Assembly: GCA_003344405.1 (NCBI GenBank)
Contig: NOWV01000003.1
Location: 124,001 to 188,000, forward strand
Origin: Trichoplax sp. H2
Taxonomy: Eukaryota; Placozoa; Uniplacotomia; Trichoplacea
Reading direction: 5' to 3'
Length of the DNA stretch: 64,000 nucleotides
Position numbers and translations under genes: made by a program. The notes under the pieces were generated by a model. It had not been told where the DNA came from. It ran no database searches and saw only the letters and a list, made by a program, of their open reading frames with translations. Within the stretch, counting starts at the first letter, position 1. Each line of letters starts with the position of its first letter. Shown here piece after piece: positions 24,900-38,522 of this stretch.

Positions 24900-26767
24900 C
24901 TAGGCGTTTATAACTTTACAAATTCTAACCTTCCTTCCGCCACAGCATGATCCACTGTGCCTGCCTGCACAGGAAGCTGCAATGCCCGCACATACTACGG
25001 CAACAACGGAAAGTGCTAATGCCATCATTAACAATGCTAATTGAAGCCCTTCATAATCTGCTGTAGTGTATTGGTATACGATGATACCTATAGTTATTGT
25101 AGATACCATTACGACATACGATGAAAGTGCCATGAAAGCTGTCTCCTGGAAAAAAGTCAGACAATTCAGGTTATTCAGTCCAATCTACCCTGTAAAAATG
25201 AGAGTAACGATTGTTTTCTCTCACCACTTGCTCTGATCTTATATCAGCGGCATTTATTCCGAACCCGCCCGTAACACACAGCTATGATTGAGAAATTAGA
25301 GTTTATAATAGAATTTTCCCATATATTATTATGAATAGAAAATTTAATTTCTAAATGGTAAATTACCAAGCAAGCTAAATAAATTGCCATTGTTACGTGT
25401 ATCTTGAATGAAATTGTAAGTAGATAAATTAAGCCGATCAACAGTAATGATAGCCCATTAATAAGCATCAGGCAGCCTAATCTAAAATTAATCACATCAT
25501 AGATATTCCTCGACAGATAGGCTTTGCCGAAAGACCAACTTTGGATTCTTAATTGGCGCTCAACTGCCGTAGTTGTATATGAAGTAGAAATTAGGCAGTA
25601 TATCGTAATTGAAATAAGTGGACAGTAAATTCCGAGAACGTTTGAATTAACTCCGTTATAGTAAATTCTGCGGGTAAGTTCGTAAGTTGAATGAGTTATT
25701 GCCATAATAGTAACAGTTCGACATAACCTTGAGGTAACAAGAAACCATACAAGCTATACAAAACAATCAAGGCGATTGCATAAGTCTCTTAAAATAACTG
25801 TGTTTATTTTGATTTAACACAAAATTCAATAAACTTACTACTCCTGGCTTCCTCCTTTTCACTTTTAGTAAACCGAGGTAACTGCTAGACATGAACTACG
25901 TTCACAAATAAAATTTAGAGTAAAAAAATCCAGTCACGATAACAATTGATTGTTTATGACAGGCATTTTGATTTACCAAAATGGCATCAATGACTGCAAA
26001 GGAAGCGAATTGTCCATCCAACACGAAAATGCTGGTAATACCTATTATGAATAGCAATACGCCTCCAACGCCTTGCATTATAGCCATTTTTATTTCACTT
26101 TTATGACGAACATTGATCGTTGTGGCCGTGGTGACCGGACCAACAAATGATTTTGCAATTACATTGGCTTGAAATGCTGTCATACGAGAAGTACTGTAAC
26201 GGCAGATGTTATCTAGAATTTTCACATTATATAGAATTGCACTCATGCTGGCTATGAAACAAACTATCGCTAGCGCACAAATAATTGGAGGCATTACAAA
26301 TGAATTTGTCGTGTTCCTATGTACAATATTTACAACAATCACGTAACCGTAACGGACAACATCCACGCAACAATAAAATCCGGATATTACTGAAAATGTT
26401 ACTATTCCAGTTAGCTAAAAAGATGGAAAAGTAGAATACGTGTAAGAATATACATTAAAATATAATGTGCCCAAATTGTGGTTACCATTGCACTAGTCGC
26501 TCGTTTCCTTGAATTTATACTGCAAATCCCGGATGTAAACAACTATTACACGAAAGAAAAATTTCTCAGGTGCTATCTCAAAAACTGATAAAACTTCACA
26601 TACAGATTCCATACCGCAGAACTTAAAAATCCTGTATATATCATGTTATGATTTGAAATTTTCATTTGAGGTATTGGAGCCATAGCCAGTGAAACAAACA
26701 TACCGATAACTTCTATTAAGCTGAGTATTACCTGGCTATAGCCGATTAATAATGCCATCTTTTCCAT
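24900..26767 (-). CDS. Multi-pass membrane protein A, three four-segment units
   Basis: Unknown function; integral membrane protein of about 407 aa. Exons on the minus strand: 26767-26615, 26414-25977, 25753-25367 and 25145-24900. All junctions are phase 0 and each exon is a multiple of three. Hydrophobic stretches fall into three units of about four segments. Unit 1: VILSLIEVIGMFVSLAMA and PIICALAIVCFIASMSAI. Unit 2: GVGGVLLFIIGITSIFVL, then LVWFLVTSR and CPLISITIYCLI. Unit 3: LMLINGLSLLLIGLIYLL, VVMVSTITIGIIVYQY and LMMALALSVVAVVCAGIAA. An intron follows the second segment of each unit. The topology recalls MS4A/CD20-like proteins, but that link is a guess. The C-terminus is Cys/Gly-rich. 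It is paralogous to the divergently transcribed gene at 27388-29519: LVWFLVTSR here and VIWLLVLSR there start corresponding exons. Confidence 0.72.
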
Positions 26768-27387
26768 TACAAAAATAATTTCGTATTATCAGAAATCGTT
26801 TTCGAAAAAGTAAGATAAAAACAATATATTTTATTTGACTTCGGTCTTCGAAGAGCGTCTGTTCATATATAAAAATTTGTTTACTTTCACAATCTGGCTT
26901 AAAAGTGATGTCATAAAAGTTTATAAATAGCCATCAATAATACCAATCGCCTCTACATGCGCACATAGATACCTTTAAAACAAAACTTTTTTTATAAAAA
27001 ATTAAGAACTTGAGGGAAGCCAAGTGTGTACCTCTACTTGCAGGAAATAAGTGAATTTGGACGGAAATTGCCAAATCACTATTTTTAATGAGAGACTTCC
27101 CAGAACATCGACTGTTTTTTTTTAAGTTTTATTCAGTAGTCCTCATTTGAGTAGAAATCTAAACAAATTCTGCAAGAGACATTAATCGCGAATTTCGTTA
27201 TTTACAGTTGATCGTATGTTCCCATCAGAATGCTTTAAATATAACATTAATTAATCCCTGGATAAGAAATTGGAAGAGGTTTGTAAAATTAGCACGTCGT
27301 GGTCGAGTCATAACTATCCTGATCAGTTTTTGCATCTACGGAAGATATTGGGTGTTCTTTTGATTGTTATACTTGCATCCTTTGGTC
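26768..27387. promoter_or_regulatory. Shared divergent promoter region
   Basis: About 620 nt between the starts of two head-to-head paralogues. It must hold both promoters. No motif can be named with confidence. Confidence 0.45.
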
Positions 27388-29519
27388 ATGGCTCTTGATC
27401 ATGTGTTTTACGGAGGAAGCCATGCACTAATTAGTTGCATGTGTTTTACCATGATGGCTATAAACATGGCTCTTAATGTTAGTAAGAATGCAAATGATGA
27501 GCCGCCGGTAACCGGATTATCGCTTCAATTAGTAACAGTAAGTACAGTAGCTGTAGCCACTGTCTGCTCCTGTAATATAATATAATTCCAGGTCGTGTTA
27601 ATATTATATTTTTTTAGCAATCTATGACTTCGCTTGCTGCATTTGCCTGTAAACAACATTCCAAAGTAGCATTTCTAGTAAGAAATGGATATTTTTTTAA
27701 AATATATGTCATGAATTGCTTTAGTGAACACAAAGAATATTGTAAATTAAATTTTATAGGTGCAATCAGTGATTGTCTTTAACGTAGTCACTATTGGCGC
27801 TGCAATCCTATTTGAAGTTGAAGTTCTTAGGTTTTGGTGCCAGACAGAAGCATCAGATGATAGCAGAATAATCACTTTACTAATTATAAATTCAGTTTTT
27901 TTTATCGTTGGTATTGTGGCTTCGTCTTGTAGTATTAAGAAATACTTTTACTTTTTAAAAGAAAGCACCGAAAATGCAGCGTTTGAAGAAAGCAGAAATA
28001 CAGAAGTCAATGACGTTATCAATCCCAATTTTCGTAATAGGCCCTTAAAGCTAAAGAACATACACAAAACAGCAACGGCTCGACTTATTATCTGTAGCAG
28101 TTTATTAGCTGCAATGAGTATTATGTCTATGTTTCTAAACTTGCACTTTGCAAATTTGCCCGGGCTGAATTGTGTTTTGGTTTGTGATTTCCTATATTAA
28201 TTTTTTTGCATTTTTTTAATTATTGTATAGCCAATAATTATTAGATTTTAAGTTTATTTAATTTGTACAGGTAGTTTCTACGTCTGTAACCGGAATATTG
28301 GTAGTAACATCCAATGAGTTTGTAAGAGCATTTTTATAGTATATCTTTAAGATCTACTATATAGTTTCAAAGATCCCTTTGTGATCACTACGATATTTAC
28401 AGAAGTTCAGATTTCCTTAAATTTAAATCAAATTTTCGTTACTATAATTTCCATTAATGAGATAAATTGCCTGAGGAATTCGCGATTAATAGTACACTTT
28501 GGTAACGTTTACTGAAATAATGGCATTGTGCAGTATAAAGTAGCTTAATATAATGTAGTAATATCATAATTATTAATAATCTGAAGACGTGCAGCTATAC
28601 GATATTAACGCTGTTTTAATTTGACGTAAAATTCTTTATTTACACAATATTTTTCTTCACTGCATGTAGGTTATATGGCTATTGGTTTTATCAAGATTTA
28701 CCCAGACTATAACAGCTATATCCCTGATCATATTTTCACTAAATTTTCTTACCTATTTAACTTCCGGGATTTTATATGTTTTTCATATTCTTATTAGTAC
28801 ATTCACAGTTGTTATTGTGTCAATTTCCTGCGCTGTAACTACGCGTGAATCATTGGCAATTGAAAAAAACATAAATATCACTGAGTGGCGAACGTATGTA
28901 ACTCACAGCCAAAACTGGAGAGAGGGAAATCTTATCTTCGTGTATCGAGCTGCTATTTCATCTATAGTAACAGGAATAACACTAAGCATTTTTATGGTCT
29001 TTCAACAGTATATTTTGAATAAATACTATGGCATCTCCTTAAATTTCCTTTTGGCTGCTTTTGTATGGGTTAAGAATTATTTTGATAGTATAACTCATAT
29101 AATTAATCTTAAAACGAAAATAAGTAAAAGTACTATATTCTATATTTAAGGCTCTAACATCGGGAAGATTTGGACTATATGCAGTATATTCTAATACTAA
29201 GTCAATCGTAAGATATTTGTGCACTATAAAATACTAACTAAAGTAAATAGGAAATTATTTAGATAATCTGAATCAGTATATTCTAACGACATTCTTTACT
29301 TATTCTTTTCTCTAGGGGACCATTTATTCTCTATTTGCTACTCAGACTATCTTTCTGGGGATAATTAGTTTCAGTCTCTCTATTTATCAATATTTCTGCT
29401 ATGATGTCAGTATGCCCGAAGCTCTGTCATCATTTATCCTAACAAACCTTGGCATAGCAGCAATTGTGATACCAAATGTTATCGGGTTACTGAAAATTTC
29501 GAATCAATTTCTAAAATAG
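27388..29519 (+). CDS. Multi-pass membrane protein B, paralogue of A
   Basis: Unknown function; about 425 aa with roughly 12 membrane segments. Exons: 27388-27537, 27618-27677, 27760-28179 (donor could be a few bases earlier), 28271-28321, 28670-29062, 29316-29519; all phase 0. The start is ATG at 27388, because the frame is closed just upstream. Segments include ALISCMCFTMMAINMAL, VIVFNVVTIGAAILF, ITLLIINSVFFIVGIVASSC, ARLIICSSLLAAMSIMSMFL, FTQTITAISLIIFSL, GILYVFHILISTFTVVIVSI, TIFLGIISFSLSIYQYF and LGIAAIVIPNVIGLL. The four larger exons correspond in order and size (140, 131, 67 aa) to those of gene A (146, 129, 81 aa), with two extra introns. A YQY motif after the eleventh segment is shared. 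MS4A-like ancestry is possible but unproven. Confidence 0.72.
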
Positions 29520-31545
29520 CCGCTCACATGTAAATTTGCAAATGATTCCATCTAGAATGAAAGAATACTTCCTTGAATAAAATTATGTCTCACATACTGT
29601 ACTTTTACCGTACATACTCTATAAAATCAGAACTTTCCATTTTCTTTTCATTAATAGTTAAAAGAAACACGAAACCCGCTGGAATTGTAATAATCAAATA
29701 ATTTAGCTGTTTTTAAAAGTATAACGCAGCAGTTGGCTGAGCGATCCAGACTGACATATACATTAATAATATTAAATAAAGATTTTTGGAAGATTTTATT
29801 TGCTTTAATATACTACGATAGGGGATAATTCGCATAGTCAGTAAGTATTGTATAGGATGAAAAACCATTATAATTCGCTAAAGGCTATCTATACAGTTTG
29901 CTAATTAAATTAAGTAGAAAGCTCTACGTCATTGAGCAGAAGCCATTTACTTTTAAAAGTATTGCCTTTGTTTTGATTATTATTAGAAAAGCATTTAAGA
30001 AGGAATTGCAACAGTTTTCGAATATTTTTATAGCTCTATAGATACCGTGGTCATATACTGTAAGTTGTAGCAGATATGTTGATATTTATTTTCTTAACGA
30101 AAATTGCAGAAAGCTTCCCTGATTGTCATTGAACAGAACCCCTTCGCAGATATGACCTATATGCTAAGTAGGATTTAATGATTAAAAAGTATTTAAGAAT
30201 GAATTGGGACAGCATTGAGATGTTTTTATAATGCTTACTGATTGGAATCACATGTCATGAAGGATGACAAAACGCCAATCTTCAACTGCTATTATTGATT
30301 ACGGCCTAAAATAACAGTAATGGAGTATTAAGTACTATATTTAGAATTAGGCATTTAATAGGATAAGTAATAAGGGTCGATCATATTAATTATCAATTGG
30401 ATCGTCAGCTGTTTGAAATAAGAATTATTGTAACCTTGGTACTGTAATAGGAATATTAATAACCATAAAAGAAAGATTAATCGTGAATTAACATCATTAA
30501 CTCAAAATTGATCTCTCATCCCATTCTAAATCTTGTATAATTAATTAGTCATTAATAAGCATCCCAGTAAATGCGGTAGTTAGTTCTGGCGATAAATCTT
30601 TGATGCTATTAACACGAATGTGATTCTAATTCCCTTCTAATTATTCTAATTATAATAATTAGTACTCTTTAATATTCTTATAGGCCTTACTTAAGTTAAT
30701 AACCGTCGTATAGTACATACAGTATATCAGTTGATTCTAACGATTAACTCTTTGATGATATCGATACGAAACATTATTCTAATAATTAATACTATTCTAA
30801 TACTAGTACATCAATATACTTGATCTATGATAACCATAGCTTGATAGTGATTATAATTATTAATCTTCCTGATTCTATTTCTGTAATTTTCATTTCTCAA
30901 TAATAAATATATTTATAAATGTAATCGACGCTCGATAGCTATCATCAAATAGTACTTAATTACAATTGCTATACCATTATAGGACTATAACTTTAATAAC
31001 TATTAATTAACAATGCTAATTCTTAACTGATGCTTGATAACGTCGTAATTTGGTTCTAGTAACTATAATATAATTGCTGATAATTATAATTATATGATAA
31101 TAATAAATCATTATACCAGAATCCGAATTCTCAAATTGTACAGTACTTCTATGATTATTTCGTTTTTATTGATTTAAGATAATAAAATTACATAATATAA
31201 GCATATTATACGAAAATATCTTTTCAATCACTATCATTACTTACTTAACTTCTGCTTTATTTAACAATACTTGAAATTATATTTATGAAGTCATAATATA
31301 AATTAATTATAATACTAATTATAATCCATTAATTTAGTGGTGGGGATCCTCAATTTACTTCTAAACTATTAACTTGTGAATATTTCATTATAATACTGTA
31401 CGTGTAGTGGTTTGTTGTAATAGCTCTAGAGGTATGCTGCAGTCATAAAATCTGTTCAATATGTACTGTAGCCGGAAAAGTAATCTCTGTGACAACGAGA
31501 GTTGTTAGTGACTAAGGAGGGTTTGCTGAGGCACTTTCAGAGTTT
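29520..31545. other. AT-rich non-coding stretch
   Basis: No exon recognised. From about 30,480 to 31,330 it is extremely AT-rich, with runs of TAATTATAATTA type. Confidence 0.55.
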
Positions 31546-31650
31546 CAGTACAGTACTGTACAGTACTGTACTGAATCAGTACCGTACCGTAGATACAGTA
31601 TTTTTGCATCACGTACCATACCGTACACTGTACAGTACACTGCTGTCATT
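31546..31650. repeat. GTACW pentamer array
   Basis: About 100 nt of GTACW runs with polarity flips and the variant GTACCGTACCG, just 230 nt upstream of the prosaposin start. Confidence 0.85.
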
Positions 31651-31876
31651 GAATGAAAGTCATGTGATTATCATGTTATTTACGCACACGCACTGGATAA
31701 GTGATTACACAGCGTCTCTACGACCTTTCTTTTAACAGTATCGCACACTGTAATTTGTTAAAGTTAAAGTTAAGAGCAAGGATCCTTTTAAAATCAGCAT
31801 TCGCTGTGTTAAACTTGCGATTATAATCATTCAGTTTTACCGTTTACCGAAGAACACCGCACCTCATATATTGGCG

Positions 31877-34800
31877 ATGAAATTAAAGTTGGCTATTTTT
31901 CTCTCTGTTTTCATCGCAGTATTTTCAGGTGATAAAATGTTGAGTTATTCTGTCTGTGTTGTTTCTTAGAAATTATTCATGAACGGTTTTATTTCTTGAT
32001 TATATTCGTACTGTCTACATTTTTATCGCACAATTTATTGTGAAAAACCTACAAGATGACGGACAGATAATCTTAATTTATTGACCTAACCATTAGCGGC
32101 TAGGAAATATACTGTAGTATACTACACGTCGTACACGAGCATAATTACAGTTGTTGAAGGATTTTGTTAGTTATTGGTATGTTGTCATGGAACCGTGATC
32201 AGTATAGTTAGTGTAGCATTGTAACAACGAAACAAATCTGGTTTCTGTGGTGCTTAATATATAACATTAGATGTACAATACTACTCATACAGGCTTGTCA
32301 TTAGTGGCTGAAACCATTTGCCAACAGCACTGAATGACTATACTGTGCTGCATGACAATGTTTTACACAAAATGGTTCATTATAGTATAGAGTGTCTACA
32401 ATGGTTTATAGATATACCCATGATATACTCTTTAATATTATTATGTTTTGATTTTGTTATGCTTAAGCATCTGTACGTGGAACGGCTGAAAATAGTAACG
32501 CCTGCAACTCGTGTAAGAAATCAGTGGAGAATGCTGTGGAATTCCTAAATAAAACATCTACTCGGGTAAGAATTGTTAGAGGATTTCAAACTGCAATTTT
32601 GAAGTGTTTTTAGCACGCCGCATACATCGTGTAATCATCTATAGCTATACGTACACCTAGTTTAAAACCACAGCCTTTGATTTATAATTGTGGCGTTGCG
32701 TTAAACGTAACGTAGAAGGAGTTATGGCAATCCTGGTTTCACGTACACGTTCACTGTGTCGTAAAACTTGAAGCCTTCCAGAATCTTATTAATTAAACAT
32801 TACTAATACACGATCTAAATTCTTTCAGAAAGAAGTACTGAAATTCTTTGATGGTTTCTGCTCGTCACTAAATTTTATTGAAGCTGCCGTTGTAAATTTT
32901 AACCTTTCGACTTTGTTCTTGTAGTACTGTAGTGTTATATAATTGAAGATTCTATTCACCTAAACTTGTTTTTATCTTCATTTTTAAATCTAGTGCAAAA
33001 ACTTCGTAGCTAAGTACGAACCAAAAATATTATTATTTCTGACCAAGACTATCGTGAGTAATTTACCACCATAATTATTAAAAATAGAGCAATGGAATGC
33101 ATATGTTTTCTTCTTATGACATTATGGCATTTGATTATTCTGTAACTATCATTGAGTTTCAACTTACCTAAGGTTTTAATGATATTTATAAACCTGCGAC
33201 GCTAAGATTTTGTTAACGAAATTCACACTACTACAATTTAGTTACGGAAAACTTAATTTTATAGAATCCCAGCACATTATGTCAGACTTTGGGGATGTGC
33301 AGTAACAGTGCACTTCCCTTAGTCAAACTTTTTCAAGCTAAATCACTACAAAGCCAAGAAAGATCTAATGCCGTGTCACAGCCTGAGGTATGTAGTTAAG
33401 CTAAAATGAAAGTTCTTACTGTCTTTGTGCTAGTATTATTATCGTAATGTAATGTACGGATTATGACGACCTAGTGATAGCAAATTTAAGATCTTCTTTA
33501 CAATTTGAAATTCTAAGCTAAATGACAATCTATAAATTTAAGATACAAGTATATATGATTAGTTGTAATCCCTTTACCAACAAAAACGTAGTTCAAAGAT
33601 TCAGTTAATTGCTACGTACTGCTACAACCAAAGCAAAAGATCCGTAGCGAATGTTACATCAACTGGCTGCAGTAACCATAAAGGTCTTTTTAAATACACA
33701 GTGAATCTTCTAGCCAATTACCACAAATTTTATTGTAACTATTGACCGACTGAGGCTATAGCAGTGTATTATACGGTGTTTACTTAAGTTAGTGCCATAT
33801 AACGTATTAGAACTGTTTTTGTTGATTTTAATGGAGCAATTAGATACACAGTAACTTAGTATTTTAACTTGTAGAGAAAAAATTCTGGGGAATGTGGTAC
33901 ATGTGCCTTGGTCATAAACGTGATAGATCAATTACTTGGAAATAATGCAACGGAGGTATGCATAGAATTATGAGCTCTTATACAAATACTGCTTTTATCT
34001 TGACGTTTTTTTCTCATAACACAGACCCAAATATTGCACACTGTTGATCAAGTTTGTGGTATATTTCCTAGTGATACCAGGACGACGGTATAATAGTTAC
34101 ATTTCGGATTAAAATGCTTTCATAATATGTATGCGTTCAAAATTGTTAAAGTCATTTTAAAATGTTAAGTAATCATTGACTTTTGACACTACAGTATAGA
34201 TTAAGCGTTACTTACTGCATACCTTACGCGAGTGTTTTTGATCATTAAATATTTGACGCTAGTGTAAAGCATTTATGGAAGACTACGGGGCTGCTGTTCT
34301 ACGACTTCTTTTTAATAAGACACCACCTAAGGAAATTTGTAGCTTGCTTGGCTTATGTTCTAATAGTAAACCAAAATTGGAAGGTACTTTATTAGCCACG
34401 TTTACCGCACGAAAGTTATTTATCTATATTTGATTAACGATAGTGCTCAAATACTATACTCATATTATAAAGAGAGTTTGTGCTCTTGACCTTACGTGAA
34501 GTATTGCAAGTTTTGGGTAATTTTTATGTTTGGTTTCTACCTATTCTAGAAAAGGTAGGCTTGTCTGGTTTATGCACAGTTTGTGAAATTGCCGTTCAGT
34601 ACATCGATAGTTTACTTACGCAAAACGCAACGGAGGTATAGTTTCGCTATAAGTAATTACTAGCATTATCTGTTTTTGCAAATGATATTTTTATTGTTTA
34701 CAACTTTCACAAATTTTAGCAAGAAATTATTAGCACTCTTGATAAAGTTTGCAATTTCTTGCCTGGAAGCCTCGAATCCGATGTAAGCAACAAATTTTGA

Positions 34801-35459
34801 ACGTTTCTCTAGTTACGTTGCTAACATGCTACTTTCCTTAGTGTAATACGTTCGTGAAGAAATATGCTCCAGCTGTAATTGCTTTGCTGGCTTCTGAAAT
34901 TAGTAATCCAAAGGAAGTCTGTTCAGTAAGTTTGCGGTAAAAGCTTCCAAATTGTCTTGGTAGCCTTAAATTTAAAGTAATATTAGATGACAAGCAATTA
35001 CATGGATTTATTACGCACTGTAGTAATTACGCAGATATACTATAATTACATGCTTTATAAGCAAGTTTATCTAAGTAGATATTAAAGCTGAAAAGTTAAG
35101 AGATGACCTAAATATCACATTTCTTGACAGTTCCTTGGGTTATGCAGCAATAGTTCTGCCCTGACTGCAGAATCTATTTCGAATATGTGTAAGAAAGGTC
35201 CGAAGGTTTGGTGCTTAAATAGTAATTTTGCAAGATTATGCAAGGTAAACATTAAAGCTAGTTATTTGTACGCATTTTGTGAAGTAACCTTCAAACAGTT
35301 CACAGTTAACGTACCGTTGCTACAGCTAAATAATTACTCAACTGTCCTTAAATTTGAACTACTTACAACTATCTCAGCTTACTTTCAATGTCTTAAATAT
35401 CTTTATTTAATATGTTTCAGGTGGAAGCCTTTTGCAAGATGCACAGTATACACTTATAA
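31877..35459 (+). CDS. PSAP: Prosaposin-like lysosomal precursor
   Basis: Secretory/lysosomal precursor that should be cut into saposins, small activators of sphingolipid hydrolases. Thirteen exons: 31877-31928, 32468-32565, 32829-32891, 32994-33053, 33265-33387, 33875-33955, 34025-34087, 34263-34383, 34550-34635, 34720-34782, 34842-34925, 35131-35244, 35421-35459; 348 aa. A signal peptide MKLKLAIFLSVFIAVFS comes first. Three SapB domains follow, each with the six-Cys pattern: CNSC..C..CKNFVAKY..LCQTLGMC; CGTC..C..CKAFMEDY..ICSLLGLC; CTVC..C..CNTFVKKY..VCSFLGLC. A C-terminal SapA domain follows (MCKKGPKVWCLNSNFARLCK, then VEAFCKMH). Each SapB is split at equivalent places (after NATE and before CK/CN), so the repeats arose by duplication with introns. 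Sequons such as NKT and NAT are kept. Vertebrate prosaposin has four SapB and also an N-terminal SapA, so this is a short form. Confidence 0.93.
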
Positions 35460-36701
35460 CATTTTGCTGTTGATCTTATTCATTATTATCAAAATCTGAA
35501 ACTTTAAATTGTTTAGCAATTACCCTTTGTTTCCTAACCATACTTCGATTCTAAAGATAGTCGTTCGCACAGGATATTGTAATCGGCAATTTAGGTGCAT
35601 CATCTGCGTATACAGGTGCACTTTCCGAAGCGTTTTTATTTGTAAAACGGTAGAATTCGTATTATTTCAGCAATAAACATGATTTTAATTTGGTAGTAAT
35701 GGACTGTTTACTTTCATCAGTCATATAGAATGGAAAATATTTATTAGCGATAATCATACAGTAAAGTTACATTAAAGATGTAACTCTTGGCGATTAGTTT
35801 TGGCTATTGTTAAAATAACTGAAATATTCAGTTTTCTATTGAAAACTTCTGATATTGCCGAATATTTCTGCCTCTAATGATATTTTTATAGTGTTTTGTT
35901 ATCCTACGATTTATGATAAGCATGTTGATTTAAATTAGTGCAACGTATGTATTAGCAACTTACGATAACTTATAACGGCTTATGCGTGTGTCCTATATGC
36001 ATGCAATTGAGTTTTATAGTTTTATTGTCTCTTAATAGAGCAGATATCCTATAGTGTTCTAATTGATAAATATTGGTTATAAATGGAAATTCGTTACTGA
36101 AAAAGCACGAACATAGGGAATATTAAATATAGCAAGACTTTAACTCGAGTTACCTTATCAAACCACTACCGCGTTACGACGGTTATAAATCCGAATTACG
36201 TCATATCTGGCGCTTAGCGGTATTCCAATAAAACAGTATGGTACTATGGCAGCTAGACTAATACCTAAGGCTATGCTCTTATGTATGATCATGATTAAAC
36301 ATCGACGATGATCTGTGAAGGAAGTGCCTTATAAAGCAATCTTTTTATTTTGAAACATGTACATGGAGATTATGTTATACTGTACAATACCCTGGAGTCG
36401 TAATGATTAGTGAGAACGAATGACATGCAGTATAGTACTGCATATACAGTGTTTATTAAGTCTTAAGTCAAAAGCAGAAGCTATGCTTGCATAGGCAAAT
36501 GTGCGCATACTGTCATAGATTTAGTACTGTAATAACCGAGTAGGTAGTTAAACGTTACGCACGATGAAGTTTTAACTTTTTGAATCTAGTTCATAATTAC
36601 ACTGTGTAAACCACTATTTTTTAAATCATCGATTAGTAACCAATCAACTTTAATAAACGATATCTAATAGTACTTTGAAGCAGATTACAGTGTGAGTAGC
36701 T
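35460..36701. other. Non-coding stretch downstream of prosaposin
   Basis: AT-rich, no exon recognised. Confidence 0.5.
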
Positions 36702-36857
36702 TTACTCCTGCTCTCCTTTAACAATCTTTTTGGTATGGCAAGAAATCCCTACCCTCAAAGTTTTTGGTTTGTCCGGCTTAATCACGGAACCACTCAATGC
36801 TTTAAGATTCCAGCTTTGTGGCTCCAATTTTTTAGGGTCCTTGGCTTTAGGCAGATG
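36702..36857 (-). CDS. Unidentified open frame, perhaps a 3' exon
   Basis: About 51 codons ending in TAA at 36702, closed upstream by a stop at about 36858. The product is rich in Lys and Pro: AHLPKAKDPKKLEPQSWNLK, later VIKPDKPKTLRVGISCHTKK. It is less AT-rich than its surroundings and reads like protein, and has an AG just upstream that could be a splice acceptor. I do not recognise the family, and no partner exon was found on either side. It may be a last exon, a retrocopy fragment or chance. Confidence 0.3.
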   Translation of the reverse strand, partial: HLPKAKDPKKLEPQSWNLKALSGSVIKPDKPKTLRVGISCHTKKIVKGEQE

Positions 36858-38522
36858 AGCTTACTACGATGTGAGGTAGTTGTGAGGTATCAACAAATTT
36901 AGAAGTAGCCTTTACTAACTTTGACTGTATAGAATAATCGTTAATTACGAAAAGATAATTAGATAAACTATAAACGATAACTTTTCTGATAAAGTAAAAA
37001 TGATCAATCATAACCATAAATTAAAAGATAAACTGATAAGGTGAATTACTGGACTGATTTTCTAGCGCAAAGCTTCGATTCTAATTTTGCAAATACCCTT
37101 TACTACATGTAGTATGTACTGTATCGTGCTATACTGTACAGAAAGTGCAATAATTATCGGTATGTGTACCACTTATAGATCGTTTTACTTGCTAGTTTTC
37201 TCTACAGTTCAGTAGTTCCGTATACTGTGTTGCAATTCAGTAATGCAACAGTAAGAACTCTATAAATATTAGCTTAGCGATTCATTTGAAAGCTACACAT
37301 TATTAGGGAATTCACCATCACCAGTAAATTACAGAATTTTTTATTTTTTTCTGCACTGCCTCAGAGACTGATACAATCTTTTACAGTATCCCAAATCGTT
37401 AATGTACAGTACAGTAATAATAATTCGGCAGTCATTCATATGGACGAGAAAAATCATAGATCCGAGAATTTGATTGATTGATTGATGTCGTATTAAAACA
37501 GTTGATCGGATAAGCTTGCAGCAGAGATAGAAGTCATGATAACGGGTAATTCGCTAATGTTTCATCTCGGTGTCGACGAAAATTATTGCAACAGTACAAC
37601 GCGAGTATGAAATGTTGTTTGCATAGATTTCGATTTTTGTAATCCGCGATTATTACTGCACGATATTGTGCGAACGCAATCTTGTCAATTATAACTAAAT
37701 TCTTTAAATAGTTTACTAATACGTAAGTACAGTATTAATGAATCAAAAATATTTGATTCAAACGTAAATAAGCTTATACTGTACTGTAAAATGTGCTCGA
37801 TGTAACAAATTTCTCTGACGTTCATTTTTATCGTATCGTCGTTTTTACTTTATAGATTACTGTCATACATACCAAGCATGTCCAGAATATTGTGCAATAC
37901 AGTATCACTGCTTATGCCCGTCATAATTACGAAAAATTGTATCTGCAAACATATAGCCTAATTGTACTCGTAACTTTAAATTATATTTATACCTATTTAC
38001 TTTAGGTAAAAAGTAAGGTAAGGATAGTCGAACTTTCCAAATATTTAAAAATATTTTAATTCATTGATTATGGCATAATACTATACAAACTAAACAGTCG
38101 ATGATTTCAAGATTTTAATTGAGGGTGTTCATAAAATAAGCACGCTTATTAATCAATTGATTATAAACTGCAGCACTGTATTGCTAAATTTATCTTTATA
38201 AAAATTTTTATTTACCCTATTTGATTGATTAATAATTAACAGATTACGATTCCGAAATATTTGTAATGCGTAGCAGATTGCTGTTAAGGATATCAGTTTA
38301 CAGACATACAGATACAGTATGTGTAGTATTTTATACAAATAATACATAAAATTTACCTTATTCACGGTAATAAATCGATCCATCCCCCAGCTACATTGCT
38401 GCGATAGCCACAGTATAAAGCTTAGCTAGTAGGCCGTGGATAGACTATATACAAACGTTCTCAGACACGTCAAAGCTATATTCTGCGTACATCTTGTAAA
38501 GCAATTTCTGAAACACGAGACA
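36858..38522. other. Non-coding stretch
   Basis: No exon recognised; short GTAC-rich pieces at about 37107-37140, 37401-37418 and 37778-37790. A TTGATTGATTGATTGA-like run sits at about 37470. Confidence 0.5.

Noticed and set aside
25700-25790. Apparent frameshift in membrane gene A between the second and third large exons
   Set aside because: Using the acceptor at 25754 (TTTTGTATAG) gives one continuous frame of 129 codons that matches the corresponding exon of gene B.
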